A DNA stretch of 64,000 bases from Trichocladium uniseriatum (lineage: Eukaryota > Ascomycota > Sordariomycetes > Sordariales > Chaetomiaceae): the NCBI GenBank assembly GCA_017139535.1, contig WOUO01000036.1:124001-188000 (forward strand), read 5' to 3'. Shown one piece after another: positions 32,264-44,018 of this stretch. Every line of letters begins with the position of its first letter. Positions within the stretch are counted from its first letter, which is position 1. The position numbers were made by a program, and so were the translations under genes. Under the pieces are notes generated by a model, which was not told the DNA's origin, did no database searches, and saw only the letters and a list, made by a program, of their open reading frames with translations.

Positions 32264-35068
32264 GGTGAAAGCGGCGTGCGATTATGGACTCGGCGCTGGG
32301 GGATTCGTGGCGGCATGGACAAGACAATGGCTGCTTCTTTGAGGCGGGCCAGTTGTTGGTCGCCGCGCTTCGAGGACCCGCTTGTTGATGTGTGTTTCGG
32401 TCGTTGTGGGTATCGATGGAGAAAAAGCAGCAAAACCAAGGCGATGCGCAGAAGCTAGACCCAACTCAGGCAGACGATGCCATCATCACGGTAGGCGAGA
32501 ACGGGCGGACTGTGACGGGACGGCAAGCACGGCAAGAGCGGCAGGAGAAGGAGCCCAGTGTTGGGGATCGGGGAAACAAGTGGATGGGGGGACGAGAATT
32601 CCAGTTTATCTGCAATCATGCCAAAAGATAACAGAAAGGCCCTGACGTGTTGGCCACGCCGGAAATTAAGAAATTGGCTGTCAAACGGACGAGCGCGGTA
32701 CTTGGCTTAATTATTTTGACATTAATCTCGACTTTGATCGCGCATCCCGGCTGCCACCTGCCAGTGCGTGCTGAGAGTTGAGGCGGCACAGCACGGGTGG
32801 ACCCACCGGCTCTCACCTGTCAACCGCCGATTCCCGCCGTGGACATCTTGGAATGCCCGCGGCACAACTCCGATGCAACCCCTTCGAGCCCTTCCCCCAC
32901 CGTGTTTGCACACCATCTCAGGCCAGGTGCGGCGATAATTAACGGTCGGCTGGGCATTTGCGACACCCACCATCTGCATCTATTCTCTTGGCCGTCTCCG
33001 TCCTTCAGCTGGCAATGAATTGTTAATGTACTTCGTACTTAGCGTGGTGGGGTCCAGTATCCGTTTTTGGTTTTCGTCCAGGAAACTCCCTGCAAGGTCT
33101 CGTTTCCCGAGAGATTCGACCCGGCTCGGCCCTTTCGGCTGGAATGCCTTGGTTTTTGTTCTCAACCATCACCATGCATGCATCCAAAACCAGAAAACAA
33201 GGGTCGAAAATTTTAGTTTTCCCTGCGCCCTGACGTCGGTACTGACAGATCGATGCAATCCCGGCAGCAAGAAGCAACTGGTTGCCAGTCTGGGGGGTTG
33301 CGGCAAATTGCCATGCATCCCGATAACAACACGATGCAAGTGCACTCCCCTCGCGCATGGCTCGCGGTAAGATTCCGTCCTGTGGTCAGGACACTATCAA
33401 ATGCCTGTCACGAGTGCCACGCCCAGTTGGAAAGATAGAAGCCACATCGTCATCTGAACCGCAGCCACGCGACACCCGCGACAGACATGCCTGGGTTAGG
33501 GTAGATATCACAGGAGGGGCCGCGAGAAGACCCAAGCTCCCGTCATTCTGGCGATCTGACCCTTGCATTTGATCCTCCTGATGGTCGGATCTGCGTGTCT
33601 CGACCGCCGTTTCAACCGACAACCGAAAACACAACAATAGCCCCTCGTCGATCGCAGCATTTTCTTTATTCAGAAACCCCACAGAGCGACACCGTCTATT
33701 CTATGGATCATCGCGTCATTTCCGCCTCATCAGCCCCTGATCCATCTTCTCTTTGCCTCTCAGGGGTTCGTTTCGGCTCTTGGTCTGCGGGGCTCAGGGG
33801 GTGTGCAGCGTTACACTCAACGGCCGATGCGACCTCGACACCGCGTTCCAGAAACTGCATGTTTCTTTAGCGCAACGGCCACCGGGAGGCTACCAAGCAA
33901 CCCGCACTACCTACCTACGGCCGCCACGGAAACCTGAAAGTAGACTGTGATGCACAAAGGATCGCAATGACAACAGCAGCGGGAGAAGGGGCATGGCCAT
34001 TTCCGCCTCGTCTCTTCCTGGTTGGACAAGGGTCGCGGTTCAGGCGAACGAGGACCACAGCGGCCGGGGTACAGAGTTTAGGGACGGGAGGACAGGAGGG
34101 ATGAAGCTGTCCCTAGAAAAGGGGGGTGGCGGGTACCTGCATTTCCGTGGACAGCTTCTACCACCGCAAATCACGTTCTCGACAACCCGAAACTCTCAAA
34201 AGTCATATTTCACCCGAGAAAAGGGGGCGGGGATTGAGAGGTCGACCCCGAAGCAAGTCGGGTGGTACCAACTTTCCGTTCATTGTGATGGAGCCATGAA
34301 ACCTATACGTATATGATGATATACTCTGCCCAGATATCATCACCACAAGATGGAACCCACGGTCTAGCCAGGTAACTCGCTCCCAAGGATCGTAGAGATT
34401 GCAGGTATCTGTTTCCACACGGGTAGAGCACTTTCTACCCATCTCCGCGCAGCATCCCGGCCCGAGGTCATACAAGTCGGCCGCTAGGCTCTATGTCAAC
34501 GGCCGGGAAAGGTGGGTACCGTTTCGCCCGTCTCCTGCGGCCTTTTGCAGCTGCTGCTGTGCGAGTTTCCCGTGCGGCTGTTAGTATAGTTGTTAGTAAT
34601 GAATCCGAGCGTGGAGGGCCGGGGTGGTGTGAGTGGGAGGTACTCCTCCGCCATTTGAACCGGGCGCGAAGCACACGGAGTTGTCCGAGAAGCTCCCCGA
34701 AGCTACCTTTTAGCGAGCTGTCACTTTATCGGGGTTCTTCGACTACAACGTCATCGCATGTTGGGAGGCCAAGCACCAAGGGGAGCTACTCCGATGATAG
34801 AGTTTCATGCCAGCGGAGGCAGAAAGCTCTTTTCCATGGACGCAAGATTTATAAAGCGCTGTCAAGCTCCCGAGGAAACTTGGGCAATAATCACTGAATA
34901 TCCTCACTTCCCAAAACCTCGACACTCAAGCATCCCAACACTCCAACGGTTACACCCCAAGTACCTTCCTTACTCTTCGTCCGCATCTGCCCTGACCTGA
35001 CGAAGCCTAACGCCCAACGCCGGACCTTCATCTCTCCTGCACGCACCGCATAACATTAATCAATCATC
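32264..35068. other. Long divergent intergenic region, no gene seen
   Basis: About 2.8 kb between the minus-strand disordered protein and the plus-strand truncated dehydrogenase. Many short open frames occur on both strands, none with a recognisable product. A 71-codon ATG frame at 32416-32631 is Gln/Arg-rich and lies in the likely leader region of the divergent gene; I do not call it. A long regulatory upstream region is plausible. About 33000-33500 contains conventional mixed sequence without repeats. Confidence 0.45.
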
Positions 35069-35614
35069 ATGCGCAACCTGACCGTGTTCAAGGGCTCAAA
35101 AGATGGCGTCCCCAAACAGTCCATCACCCGTAAAACCGACCAGCTCGTCGGTGATCAGGTTTTCGTTGAGATTACGGCGTCTGGCGTTTGCGGAACTGGT
35201 ATGTGCCCTGCCTTGCCTTATTCACCACAATCAAATCTATGACTTCGACTAACAGCATCTTAGACCTGCACTTTGTTAGTAATTCGAGCCTTGTATCATC
35301 CCATTGACCATTGCCACCGCTAACAAGTACAACAGCTGAAACACGACACGGTCCTTGGTCACGAGGGCGTCGGCGTCGTCGAAGCCGTCGGGCCGGATGT
35401 CAAGTACCTCAAAAGGGGCGACTGGGTGGGCTGGGGCTACGAGACCGACAGTTGCGGTCACTGCCACGAGTGCATCAGCGACGAGGAGATCTTCTGCCCC
35501 GAGCGCGCCATGTACGCGGAAGCCAACCTCGACCAGGGCAGCTTCGCGTCGGGCGCCGTCTGGCGCGAAGCCTTCCTGCACCTTATCCCCGACGACATCA
35601 CAAGGGTCCAATAA
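35069..35614 (+). pseudogene. Zinc alcohol dehydrogenase, N-terminal fragment
   Basis: Exons 35069-35198, 35264-35274 (11 nt) and 35336-35614 join in frame to 139 residues. They read as the catalytic-domain start of a medium-chain zinc dehydrogenase: ITASGVCGTDLHF, LKHDTVLGHEGVGVVEAVG and the structural zinc site CGHCHECISDEEIFC. The catalytic zinc ligands Cys (VCGTD) and His-Glu (GHE) are present. The frame ends HLIPDDITRVQ then TAA, where normal proteins of about 340 residues enter the NAD-binding domain. That domain is absent from the following sequence. So this is a 3'-truncated gene. Whether it is transcribed is unknown. It sits at the edge of an accessory stretch with other relics, which suggests deletion or insertion at about 35614. 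Confidence 0.65.
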
Positions 35615-35775
35615 AGGTATCGTAACAACTAAGTAAGGATTCGGTAGAGCCAAAAGGTCTACAACAAGGTGCACAAGCAAGATGTCGCAACAGTATGCGT
35701 AGCTAACTGCTTGTATTGAATACTGAGGACCTCCCAGAGTCCCTCAGAGCGAATGACTATATACCCTAATCCGAG

Positions 35776-36292
35776 GTGCTCAGTGTGCTCAGTCTTCCCC
35801 ACAGTGATCCCACTCATCAGTTATACCATCGCATGTCCCTTGAGGTTGACTTTACCGTCCTCGACGACGAATATCGCATCCCTCGATTGTATGTTAGGCG
35901 CTGGATTTCTGGCTTGTGCTTCTTCAAGGTCAATTCAAGGGACGATGTAACTTACCCGTGGCGAGCTTCACTGGAGACCATCGTCCCCTGATGGTCGGTG
36001 GGATATCTTCCTTTTTTGCAAGTTGTACAGAGACAACCGCTTCCGAAATGCCGCTTGCTGTAACTGACTGTGATCTTATATCTTTTGGTCTCCAGTGGTG
36101 CCGGGGCTATCTGTCTGCTCCCGACTTTGACGATCTGCGGTTGCGGGATATGAACCCTTGTTCACTGTTCATCCCCTGCAGTTCGGAGCACAGAAAAGAG
36201 GAGATGAAAGCTGGAACTGGCTCGCTATCTTCCCCTACATCTTTGAGCCGATGGCCGGGCATCTTGGTTACGATGTAGCCCAAGACGCTTGA
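35776..36292 (+). pseudogene. Unidentified coding relic
   Basis: Two protein-like readings in different frames lie close together. Frame one (to a TGA at 35989-35991) contains MSLEVDFTVLDDEYRIPRLY and CFFKVNSRDDVTYPW. Another frame (36182-36292) contains GAQKRGDESWNWLAIFPYIF then EPMAGHLGYDVAQDA and a TGA. The compositions look like real protein with aromatic and hydrophobic clusters. I cannot name the family. They may be parts of one dead gene or chance. Confidence 0.25.
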
Positions 36293-37008
36293 ACGTAAAT
36301 AGTTGCCCTGATCCTTGTTCTCGGGACCACCCAGGTTATGGGATAACACGGGTGGCAGGCTTCGCGGATTACTGCCTTGCAATAAGAATGGGAATAATGC
36401 CCCTACTCTGCTGAGAATATATAAGAAATATAAAAACTTAGCATTGCTCTCTCTAGGCCCTTTGACTACTCTTCCGCTTTTACCGCTACCTATTTTGACC
36501 TTGGCCTATCCGTAGATATCAATACGGTCTCGTCCTTACGTCGGTTGCCTGTCTTTTCCGGTAGCCGCGGATCCCAATGACCTACTCCTCTCCTCTATCC
36601 ACGGTGCTCGTTCGAGTGACGCGGGTGACACTCCTCTTTTTGCCCTAGGAGGCATCACCGACTCACTGCTATCTAGCAGCTTCACCATAACAAAGGGCTC
36701 GAGACCCTCCCCAACCTACAGGAGCCACCTTATCGACTCTATCCGGTAGGAGACGTCGAATTCCTACTACAAAGTCTCGCTACCTTTTCTTAGTCCCAAC
36801 GATAAAAAAAGCTTTGAGAAGCTTGCTAACCATTATAGCGAGCACTATATCGAAAGTTTTGATGTCGACTTTTACCCCTACGGCTACGGGCTCGTAGACA
36901 CGGTTGCTTAGGTCCTGGCCCCGGGTAACGTAAATGGTTACTTGAGAGTTAAAGCCCATTTAACTGCGTTAGACGTACGAGACTGCCTGTTCGCGAAGAA
37001 AGCCTGCA
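36293..37008. other. Intergenic, possibly decayed sequence
   Basis: About 715 bases with frequent stops in all frames and runs of c/t-rich sequence. No protein match was recognised. Its position between relics suggests mutated repeat DNA, but no boundary or terminal repeat was found. Confidence 0.4.
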
Positions 37009-37890
37009 CTAACTGCTATCGCATCTAGCTTGTCGATCTCGGATTGTTGTCCTTGACTGGTATTCCATGACTTTTGCTAGTTGGATATCGGGGTCGCACC
37101 ATGCCGGATCCCGACTGAACCGACAGACAGTGGCCACAAAAATAAAGAGCGGAACGGCCATATCGACAAGGCCCTGGACGATATGGCAGCCAGGCCAATC
37201 CGGCGGGAGCTGTCGGTCGGCGGGAGACAGAGCATTATAATCGTATCGAATTCTTACGAGCTCAAAGTCCAGAAATGCAGCGATGTCGTGCTCGATGATT
37301 GGCTTTGGGATCTCGTGCAAGACTAGGTCCCGGTATTTGCCTTTAATGTCGCTGAAGCTGCGTTGACATGGTAGCTGGGCTCTGCTCGTCACGAAAGCTC
37401 TTAGCTACACTCAACTCAGCGTCTTCGCCTACGACAACAAATGAATAATAAGTCGGACGTCCGTATCTCTCTCGCACTTGTTAAGAGCATCAATGACGAG
37501 CACGATGGTCCTTGATTTGTTTAGGTCGCCCTTCACCTTCCTAAGCGGTTCCAACATGAGCTTCTCAAACTGCTGTTTTAAAGCCTTGCGGGGAATGGCT
37601 GGGTCGGCACGGATGGCAGCTCTGGCTTGTGCTGCTACAGAAGGCTCCTCAACGACAAGCTGAGAAGCAATGGTTGGGAACAGCAGAGCTGCGTTACTCC
37701 GGTCTCGCTCGCCTCTCTTGAAGAAGAAGCTGCTACTACTAAGAAGCCCTTGGTTGGCAAAAGATTGCGCGACCGGTGCGTGACATGGTGGATTTCCCGT
37801 TCCTGCCATGCCGTTCAGCCAGAAGATGCATTCGCCTTGGGGCTCCTCCGCCCATGTCGTTATCTCCCGCTGGAGGTCGACCCGGATTCT
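37009..37890 (-). pseudogene. NACHT-domain (NLR-type) gene relic
   Basis: On the minus strand one frame from about 37890 to 37009 reads as a fungal NACHT NTPase. It contains RVDLQREITTWAEEPQGECI, FWLNGMAGTG, SFFFKRGERDRSNAALLFP, TIASQLVVEEP, IVLVIDALNKCERDTDVR (Walker B region), then DIKGKYRDLVLHEIPKPIIE and VDMAVPLFIFVATVCRF. The P-loop is broken: after GTG the Lys-Ser-Thr codons lie one base out of frame and the frame recovers about 20 bases later. In-frame stops occur at 37431-37429 (TAG), 37413-37411 (TGA) and 37407-37405 (TAG). No N-terminal effector domain or C-terminal repeats are recognisable. Such proteins act in heterokaryon incompatibility and innate recognition. This copy cannot make one. 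Confidence 0.75.
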
Positions 37891-38149
37891 GAACCCGAAT
37901 CGCCCAAATCTGCAATCGCGCGCGACCGCGGCGCCGTATGACGAAGTGGAGGGCACCGTTCGAACTGCCTGGGCCGGCGTTCTCGATGCATGCCGGTCGC
38001 ACACGCTTTGCCGCACGGCGGGGGGGAGGGTGCGCGGGTACATCCGATGGTCGACCCAATGGATGCAACGGATTCTAACCCGGGGCCCAGCCAGGACGTG
38101 ACCCCAGCGGCCGCCGCCAAAAAGCAACGGATTCTAGTCGAATCGATTG

Positions 38150-38520
38150 CGGTATGGGGGACAGGGGACAAGAAATATTGCTTATATGGGTGTCTGTGCA
38201 TTCGAGCACCTCTGTTCGGTATGCTGTCCATTTTCTACATCGGAAGAGGAAGTGGTCTACTATCTCTCTCACTTGTCCACATGTGTACTGATCTAACGGT
38301 GACGCTCCGATTCGGTGGAGGTGAGCGTTAAGTCTTGCCATGTCTGTTCCGAGCTGAGCACGCTGGCTTCCTTCCAGGACAGGCGGTTATAGAGCCATCT
38401 TGTGTGTTTGCCTAGTGGTGCTGCGTCCACTCTTTTGGAATAACCTCCGACTTTCTCTAGCAGGTGACTGCTGGTGCCTCGCTTGGATTGCGCTACGTTA
38501 AGCGTTGTTGACCGCATTCT
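38150..38520 (-). mobile_element. LINE (Tad-like non-LTR) retrotransposon fragment
   Basis: On the minus strand two frames together read as the C-terminal end of a fungal LINE ORF2. Upstream is MRSTTLNVAQSKRGTSSHLL, then VDAAPLGKHTRWLYNRLSWK with EASVL. After a frameshift near 38340 comes MARLNAHLHRIGASPLDQYT, then CGQVREIVDHFLFRCRKW, a Cys/His zinc-knuckle-like region, and AYRTEVLECTDTHISNIS. The reverse transcriptase and RNase H parts are missing and the terminal tail is lost. So this is a short 3' relic. It ends about 260 bases from the NACHT relic on the same strand. No target-site duplication could be identified. Confidence 0.65.
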
Positions 38521-39284
38521 GGGCGCTTGTGGTCCCTGTAGCTCGCATAGACTCGTACACAAAATGAATTTCTGTCCCGGGACGTATTCTCAGGGAACCT
38601 AAGGTTGTTTATAAGCAGAATAGGCCCGCTGGTTGCCTTTCGGCAGCTAGAATCTAGTTGATGTGAAGTTCAATACCTCCGGGAGCTTGAAGAAGCGGTC
38701 GTACTTACTTGTATCGCTAACGGGGCTACTACGATTGCATTCGACCAGGCGGGGCTTGCCGCAGTCATTCAGCGGTTTGAAGGGATCAAGTGCAACCGGA
38801 ACCATGGTTTTTGGTTAGCCCGAAATAATCAGCAGAGATCTTCCTTGTTCTCAAGACGTTGAATTAGGTGGTGGTCTACGCTAGCAAAGACTAGTGTACG
38901 TTGACGGGAAAGTTGGACTAAGGAGATTGGTCCCGGACAGCTACACTAAGTCAATTTGGGATAAGGCCGGTACTGCACAAACCGCTTATGCCGATCAGGG
39001 GCAAACGAGTCGTGAGGTCCAGAGCCTAGACCCAAGACGGCAAATTTCCAGAGCGCCACATTGACTGAGCACCTTGTCGCGTGGGCGAGCCCAAAGTGTT
39101 GATCGCATAATAAAGTTCACCCCGTCCTATTGTTTGCCCATAATCCAATCCTTGTAGACTTAAGATAATGCGGTTCCTACAAAGGGCGACTAGACGACGA
39201 TTGTTACCTATCATGTTATAGTCTGCCGGCCTACTGATCCCACGGACACCCAGAATCTATCCACGGTGAAAGGAGACGTGCGAC
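38521..39284. other. Intergenic with a coding-like stretch
   Basis: About 760 bases before the rhodopsin-like gene. A 66-codon open frame at 38662-38859 contains EVQYLRELEEAVVLTCIANG and FDQAGLAAVIQRFEGIKC, protein-like in composition but unidentified and without an ATG. It may belong to further transposon debris. The last 150 bases should be the promoter of the next gene. Confidence 0.35.
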
Positions 39285-40683
39285 ATGGCCGACACGAACT
39301 CAACGGCTCTGCTACCACCGCCGCCGCCGGCGGTAGGCACCGGCCCAGGACCACTCGGCGTGCTTGGCGGGACGGACCGCTCGTACCAGGTCGATATTAT
39401 CGTCTGCGCTGTTGTTACGGCCGTCATCGGCATTGTTTTCGTCGCGCTAAGGTTCTACGCCCGGCGAGTCATCGTTCACGTGCTGGGTTGGGAGGACTGG
39501 CTAATTCTGGCCGCTCAGGTGAGCGTGGCGTCAACGTTGCGCCGTTTGGCCGTCTTTCGGCGGATAGTGCTAAATCGCGCTGCGCGCGTAGATCTTCTCC
39601 ATCGCGATGTGTGCGGGCTTCATCCATGGTGCGACTACGATCCCTCCTCCTCAAGCAGGCTCCTAGCACGCCTGTTTCTGGCATTGATCCCGCTGACTGA
39701 AGCTTCCATAGAGGCTATCCTCGGTCACGGCAAACACTCATGGCTGATCCCAGCCGAGAACTTCTCCCCTTTGGCAAAGGTAAATACAGCACTCCTTTCA
39801 TCCATTCACCCTTACTAACATTGTTGTCCACTTCAGGCCGGCTGGTATACGATCCTTTTCTACGAGCTCAGCCTCTTGTGCTCTCAGGTCTCCATCATGC
39901 TGCTCTATATCCGCATCTGGACACTTCCCTGGGTCCGCCGCACTGCCTACGGGCTCCTGGCCCTGGTCATCATCTACAATATCTTGGTCGTCGCTATGGT
40001 TGCAACCGCCTGCGTGCCTCTATCCGCCTTTTGGGATTCTTCTATTAAGAGTGCATACTGCCACGTCAAGAACATCTGGTGGGCAAACACGTACCTGCAC
40101 ATCATCATTGATTTTTTGATCTACCTCCTGCCTATGCCCGTTATCCTCCGGGTCCATTTCCCGAACAGGCAGAAGGTGCTGCTCTTTGTCCTGTTTGCTC
40201 TTGGGTTTTTGTAAGTCTATCCGCTTCTTTACCATTTTATAATCACCCTAACCACCTACTGCCAGCGTCTGCGCGTTGTCTATCATCCGGCTATACATAC
40301 TGAAGATTACTGCCGATACCATGGATTACACTTTCGATAACGTCCCCATCGCCTTCTGGTCGTGCGTCGAGACAAACGCAACGGTCGTCATTGCCTGCTT
40401 TATGACTATGAAACCTCTCCTATCCAAGTGGTTCCCTAATCTCACGAAGGCTAGTGAGGGCAGTAGTGAGCAGCACCGGCAAGACGCCATGGTGGATTCG
40501 AGCGGCCGCTTGCCAACAATCGGTTCCAGGCCGTCTCGTCCAATCCTCGCAGAGCAGCATCGGTCGTGGATGTTCACTGGGGATCGCGGGGAGCATGAAC
40601 AGAACAACTGGAAGGCGGGCTCCATGGATGTGCACGAGTTGGGTCGCGGGACGGATTCAGACGGCTCTGGAGCAACAGTCTGA
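39285..40683 (+). CDS. Fungal rhodopsin-domain (PTH11-related) seven-TM protein
   Basis: Exons 39285-39518, 39592-39628, 39712-39779, 39837-40210 and 40266-40683 join in frame to 376 residues. The N-terminus is short and Pro-rich. Seven hydrophobic segments follow, with family features: VDIIVCAVVTAVIGIVFVAL, FYARRV...LGWEDWLILAA, ILFYELSLCSQVSIMLLYIR, the second-loop pattern with CxxxxxFWD and YCHVKNIWW, and TMDYTFDNVPIAFWSCVETN. The C-terminal about 90 residues are polar and should face the cytosol. This is the fungal-specific rhodopsin-like membrane family that includes PTH11-like receptors. Ligand and pathway are unknown. Exons 2 and 3 are very small (37 and 68 nt), but every junction restores conserved sequence. 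The gene is intact right next to dead elements. Confidence 0.85.
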
Positions 40684-43600
40684 ACCATGGTCAAATGGTG
40701 GTACGGGAAGTTTTCCATTTCGTGAAACCACCAGAACTCATGGGGTTAGGCACCTTATAACGTACATTATAAGCGAGCGCCGCACTCTCCACCACTCTAA
40801 CGTAAGCAATCACTTATTCCACGGGTAAATACAAATTCCAGTATTGATATTGAACCTACCTACAGTACCGATAGATCTAGAACTAAGGTTTCGTCACAGC
40901 AAAGCAACAATTTAATACTTACCCATGGTCCGCTGCCCCCTTCTGCGGAACTAAAGCGCATTTGAGGCTCCGTCGATGCCCTGCATTACGAATCTTCCAA
41001 GCCATTGTTTCGGAGCTTGCATGTCCGTTTCGAGCTTCCCTTCCACGCAATGAGACGCGTATCCTATTGATCTACCCAATCCCTGGTCAGATCCTGCAGT
41101 CTGGTTTAAAACCTTGTTCGGACGCCAGTGCTTCCTTATAGGTTGAAACGTTAAATAATCTGGCAACCTGTCAAACCTTACTGTGGATTGGCCGCACCCA
41201 TTGCCGAGTCACGGACGGGGTTCCGGAGCAAACATTGAAAGTACCAACTCTAGCGAGTCGACTGATACGGGACTCGGACTCCAGAGGGTTCTGGTATTCA
41301 CTTTACCGCCACCGCTGGCTACAGGCCTTGGCTCAATAAGGGTGAATCCTTGGTATAAACTGAGGCTGGGTGATAGAGCAACCATTCGCGCCAAGTTGGA
41401 GCTACAGGACAAGAGAAGCAAATGCCATGTTCAGCAACAGTGACGGGATGTCTGCAATGGAAGTGGGGAAATCCTCCGAGGGTGCGTCAGTCTCACGTTG
41501 CTTTAGGGCATTACGAGTACTCCCTCCCTCTTTCCTACCCGAGAAGTCCGTGACCTGCCCACGACGGAAGGACGGAAAAACAATCAATCCATGCACTCGG
41601 ATTTAAGTTGGAGGAAGCCTTCTCGGCCTCCCCTCGCAATGCTTTCCTCAGCCATCTCTTCGTTTTCCCAGTTGCATCAGCACCTACCATGTGTCCTGTC
41701 CTATCCAAAGAAAGGGGGCCGTCGGCAGCCTGGGTCACGGTTTTTGTGCTGGGCTTTTAAGAAACAAAAGATCAACTTCAGCTGCCTGGCCATGGAGCAC
41801 AAAATTCAAGGTAAGTGGCATTTCTTGTGTATTGGACATTCACGGCTCTTCCCTTCCTTTCTTCACCTTTCCCGTCGCCGGCCCAATCCCCAACACCTTG
41901 TCCGACTGTACAGCTTTTCGCACCTGAGCCAGCGCGTACCCATATCCCGAGTCCCCAGACATCAAAAACCCAATGCCCGTATTCCAATGAAGTTGCAGTT
42001 CGTCTCGGCAGTGTCGACGGCGGACGCAGACCCCAGGCGGTTTCAGTGGGGACTATCGCCATCGGCCGATGATGAATTTTGCGCGCCCGGTCGACGGTTC
42101 CGCAACGAAACTGAGGCTGTCTGGTTTTGAACAGGTCGTCAGCCTTTTGGCTGACGACTTGTGGGCGTCCTCATAAAAATACAGTTTGCTCCTCATCGCT
42201 AAATCGCTCGGAAAGTCGTAACGATAAAAATAATCCTTGGACACCCACCATTGTTGAGCCGATGATGAGAGTCGAGCGGCCGCCAACCGTATCGAGACTG
42301 AGGTTCAGTGCCTAAAGGCAATCAATCGCCGTCAGCTAGTGGTTCACGCCCTACAGCTGTTCAACTGGCATACCTTGAGGCGTGACAAAGTCGTAACGAA
42401 CATCGGCCCGTGATGAACATTGACCGGTTTTTGATCGAGTCAGAACTGAGGCCGCGGTACATCAGTGGAGTGTCAATATTTCCCGGTCTGGAACCAGACC
42501 TGAGAGACGAGGGCCCAGGGGTAATGTTCCGATGAAGTATTGAAAGGCACGCCACTTATGGGTGAACTGGCAGGGGGATCAGAGTTCGAGTTGACCGACA
42601 GGAATGACAAGTTCCAGAACACCGACTTGAGGCAGATGTGATAGAGTGAATGAGGAGGTCCAGGAAGCAGCACAACAGTTAATTGGCAACTTGGATAAGA
42701 GAGCACGGGCGGGTGGGCAAAAGGACTTGGGCGCAATGAGGCCAAGATGGGATGCGGAGGAGAGTTGAAGGGACACGGTTGAGGGAGAGTTGAGGAGTCC
42801 GGGATTTTAAGGTCGAGCCCGTTGCATGTGGCAAGAGAGCATTTTCTTGGAGTGGGAAGCTCCGGCACAGGCACATGAAGGATGTCTGACGGACTGCCGA
42901 CGAGGCAGTGGCAGCTCTTACCTTAAGGTGGGAGTCCGGTGTGCGTCTTTTGCCAGTTCCGAAACCTGCCTTCCGCTGAGAGGTTGCGCCGGGCCGCGGG
43001 CGGACGTGCCTTAAGATAGAGCGATGCAGTCTTCGTCCAGATGATGACCTTCGAATAATGTGTCTTTCCCGTTTGGCGACTCTGCCTTCCCTACCATCTA
43101 CGCCCGTCCTAAGTCGTATCCGAGCAGGCACCTGCAAAGTGGAATCCCCCATTCAGTCGCCAGTCAAGGAGCCCTTGCCGAGTCCACCGGTCACTGCCAA
43201 TATTACTGGACATTGAATGTCAACTTCCTTCGCAACGCGCGCTCCTCCCGGATCCCAGCTCCTCGCATTGAGAGGTGGACAGTTTTGTACTTCGCCTTCC
43301 CTTCTCTCTCCTCACGCCCCAGGAGCGCTGCGGGCTTTCTAATCTTGGCCCACCCCCGCGTCGACCGTCCCGTTCCTCCGGCTCGTCCCCCGACTCGGCC
43401 TTGATTCCCTAATCATCAGACTGGCACCTTCTGCGACTTCTGCCTCGACCCCTCGACGCAAGAACAGGTGCAGCGGCCTTGACATTCCTGTCCAGAAACA
43501 TTAACAGCTTACCGAAGGCCGGCTGAGGCTCGTGTCCAGGCTGCTCAAAAGGGACATTTGCGGCCTTGGGTTCCCCGGCACACTTGTGCAAGACGTCAAT

Positions 43601-44018
43601 GGACCCTGAGCGGATTACACGCACTTACCGGCCACACAAACGATCAACTTGGTTTTGTTTTACCCCAGTGGCAAGCTCCTCCCATCTGGATAGTTCAATG
43701 ACGAGATTCGACTCTCGGATGCAGAGAGCCTCGCACCATCCGGCGAGCTACAAGACGTTGACGGCGGATGATGGCAACTCTGGTTCTCCTAGAGGGATGC
43801 TGACAGGCGGCGGTGGGAGTCAGGCGCTCGTGGCCTTAGCACCGCCCTGGTGAAAACACAGGGTTCAAAGCCCATGTAAACGCAGTCACTTGCCCTGGCC
43901 TTCTTACCAGATGACCGATTATTGACCGCTGGCTGGCCATGGGCAGTTTCTCTTAGACACACCTCCGACTGGGTAGACATCCTCTTTCCTTGACACAAAT
44001 CAAACCCAACCAGCCAGA
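40684..44018. other. Long gene-free region
   Basis: About 3.3 kb in which I see no gene. The longest frames (41591-42130 plus, 42473-42874 minus, 42679-43152 minus) overlap one another, start without ATG in most cases and read as Ser/Pro/Arg-rich noise. No terminal repeats, tRNA or known transposon protein were found. Confidence 0.45.
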
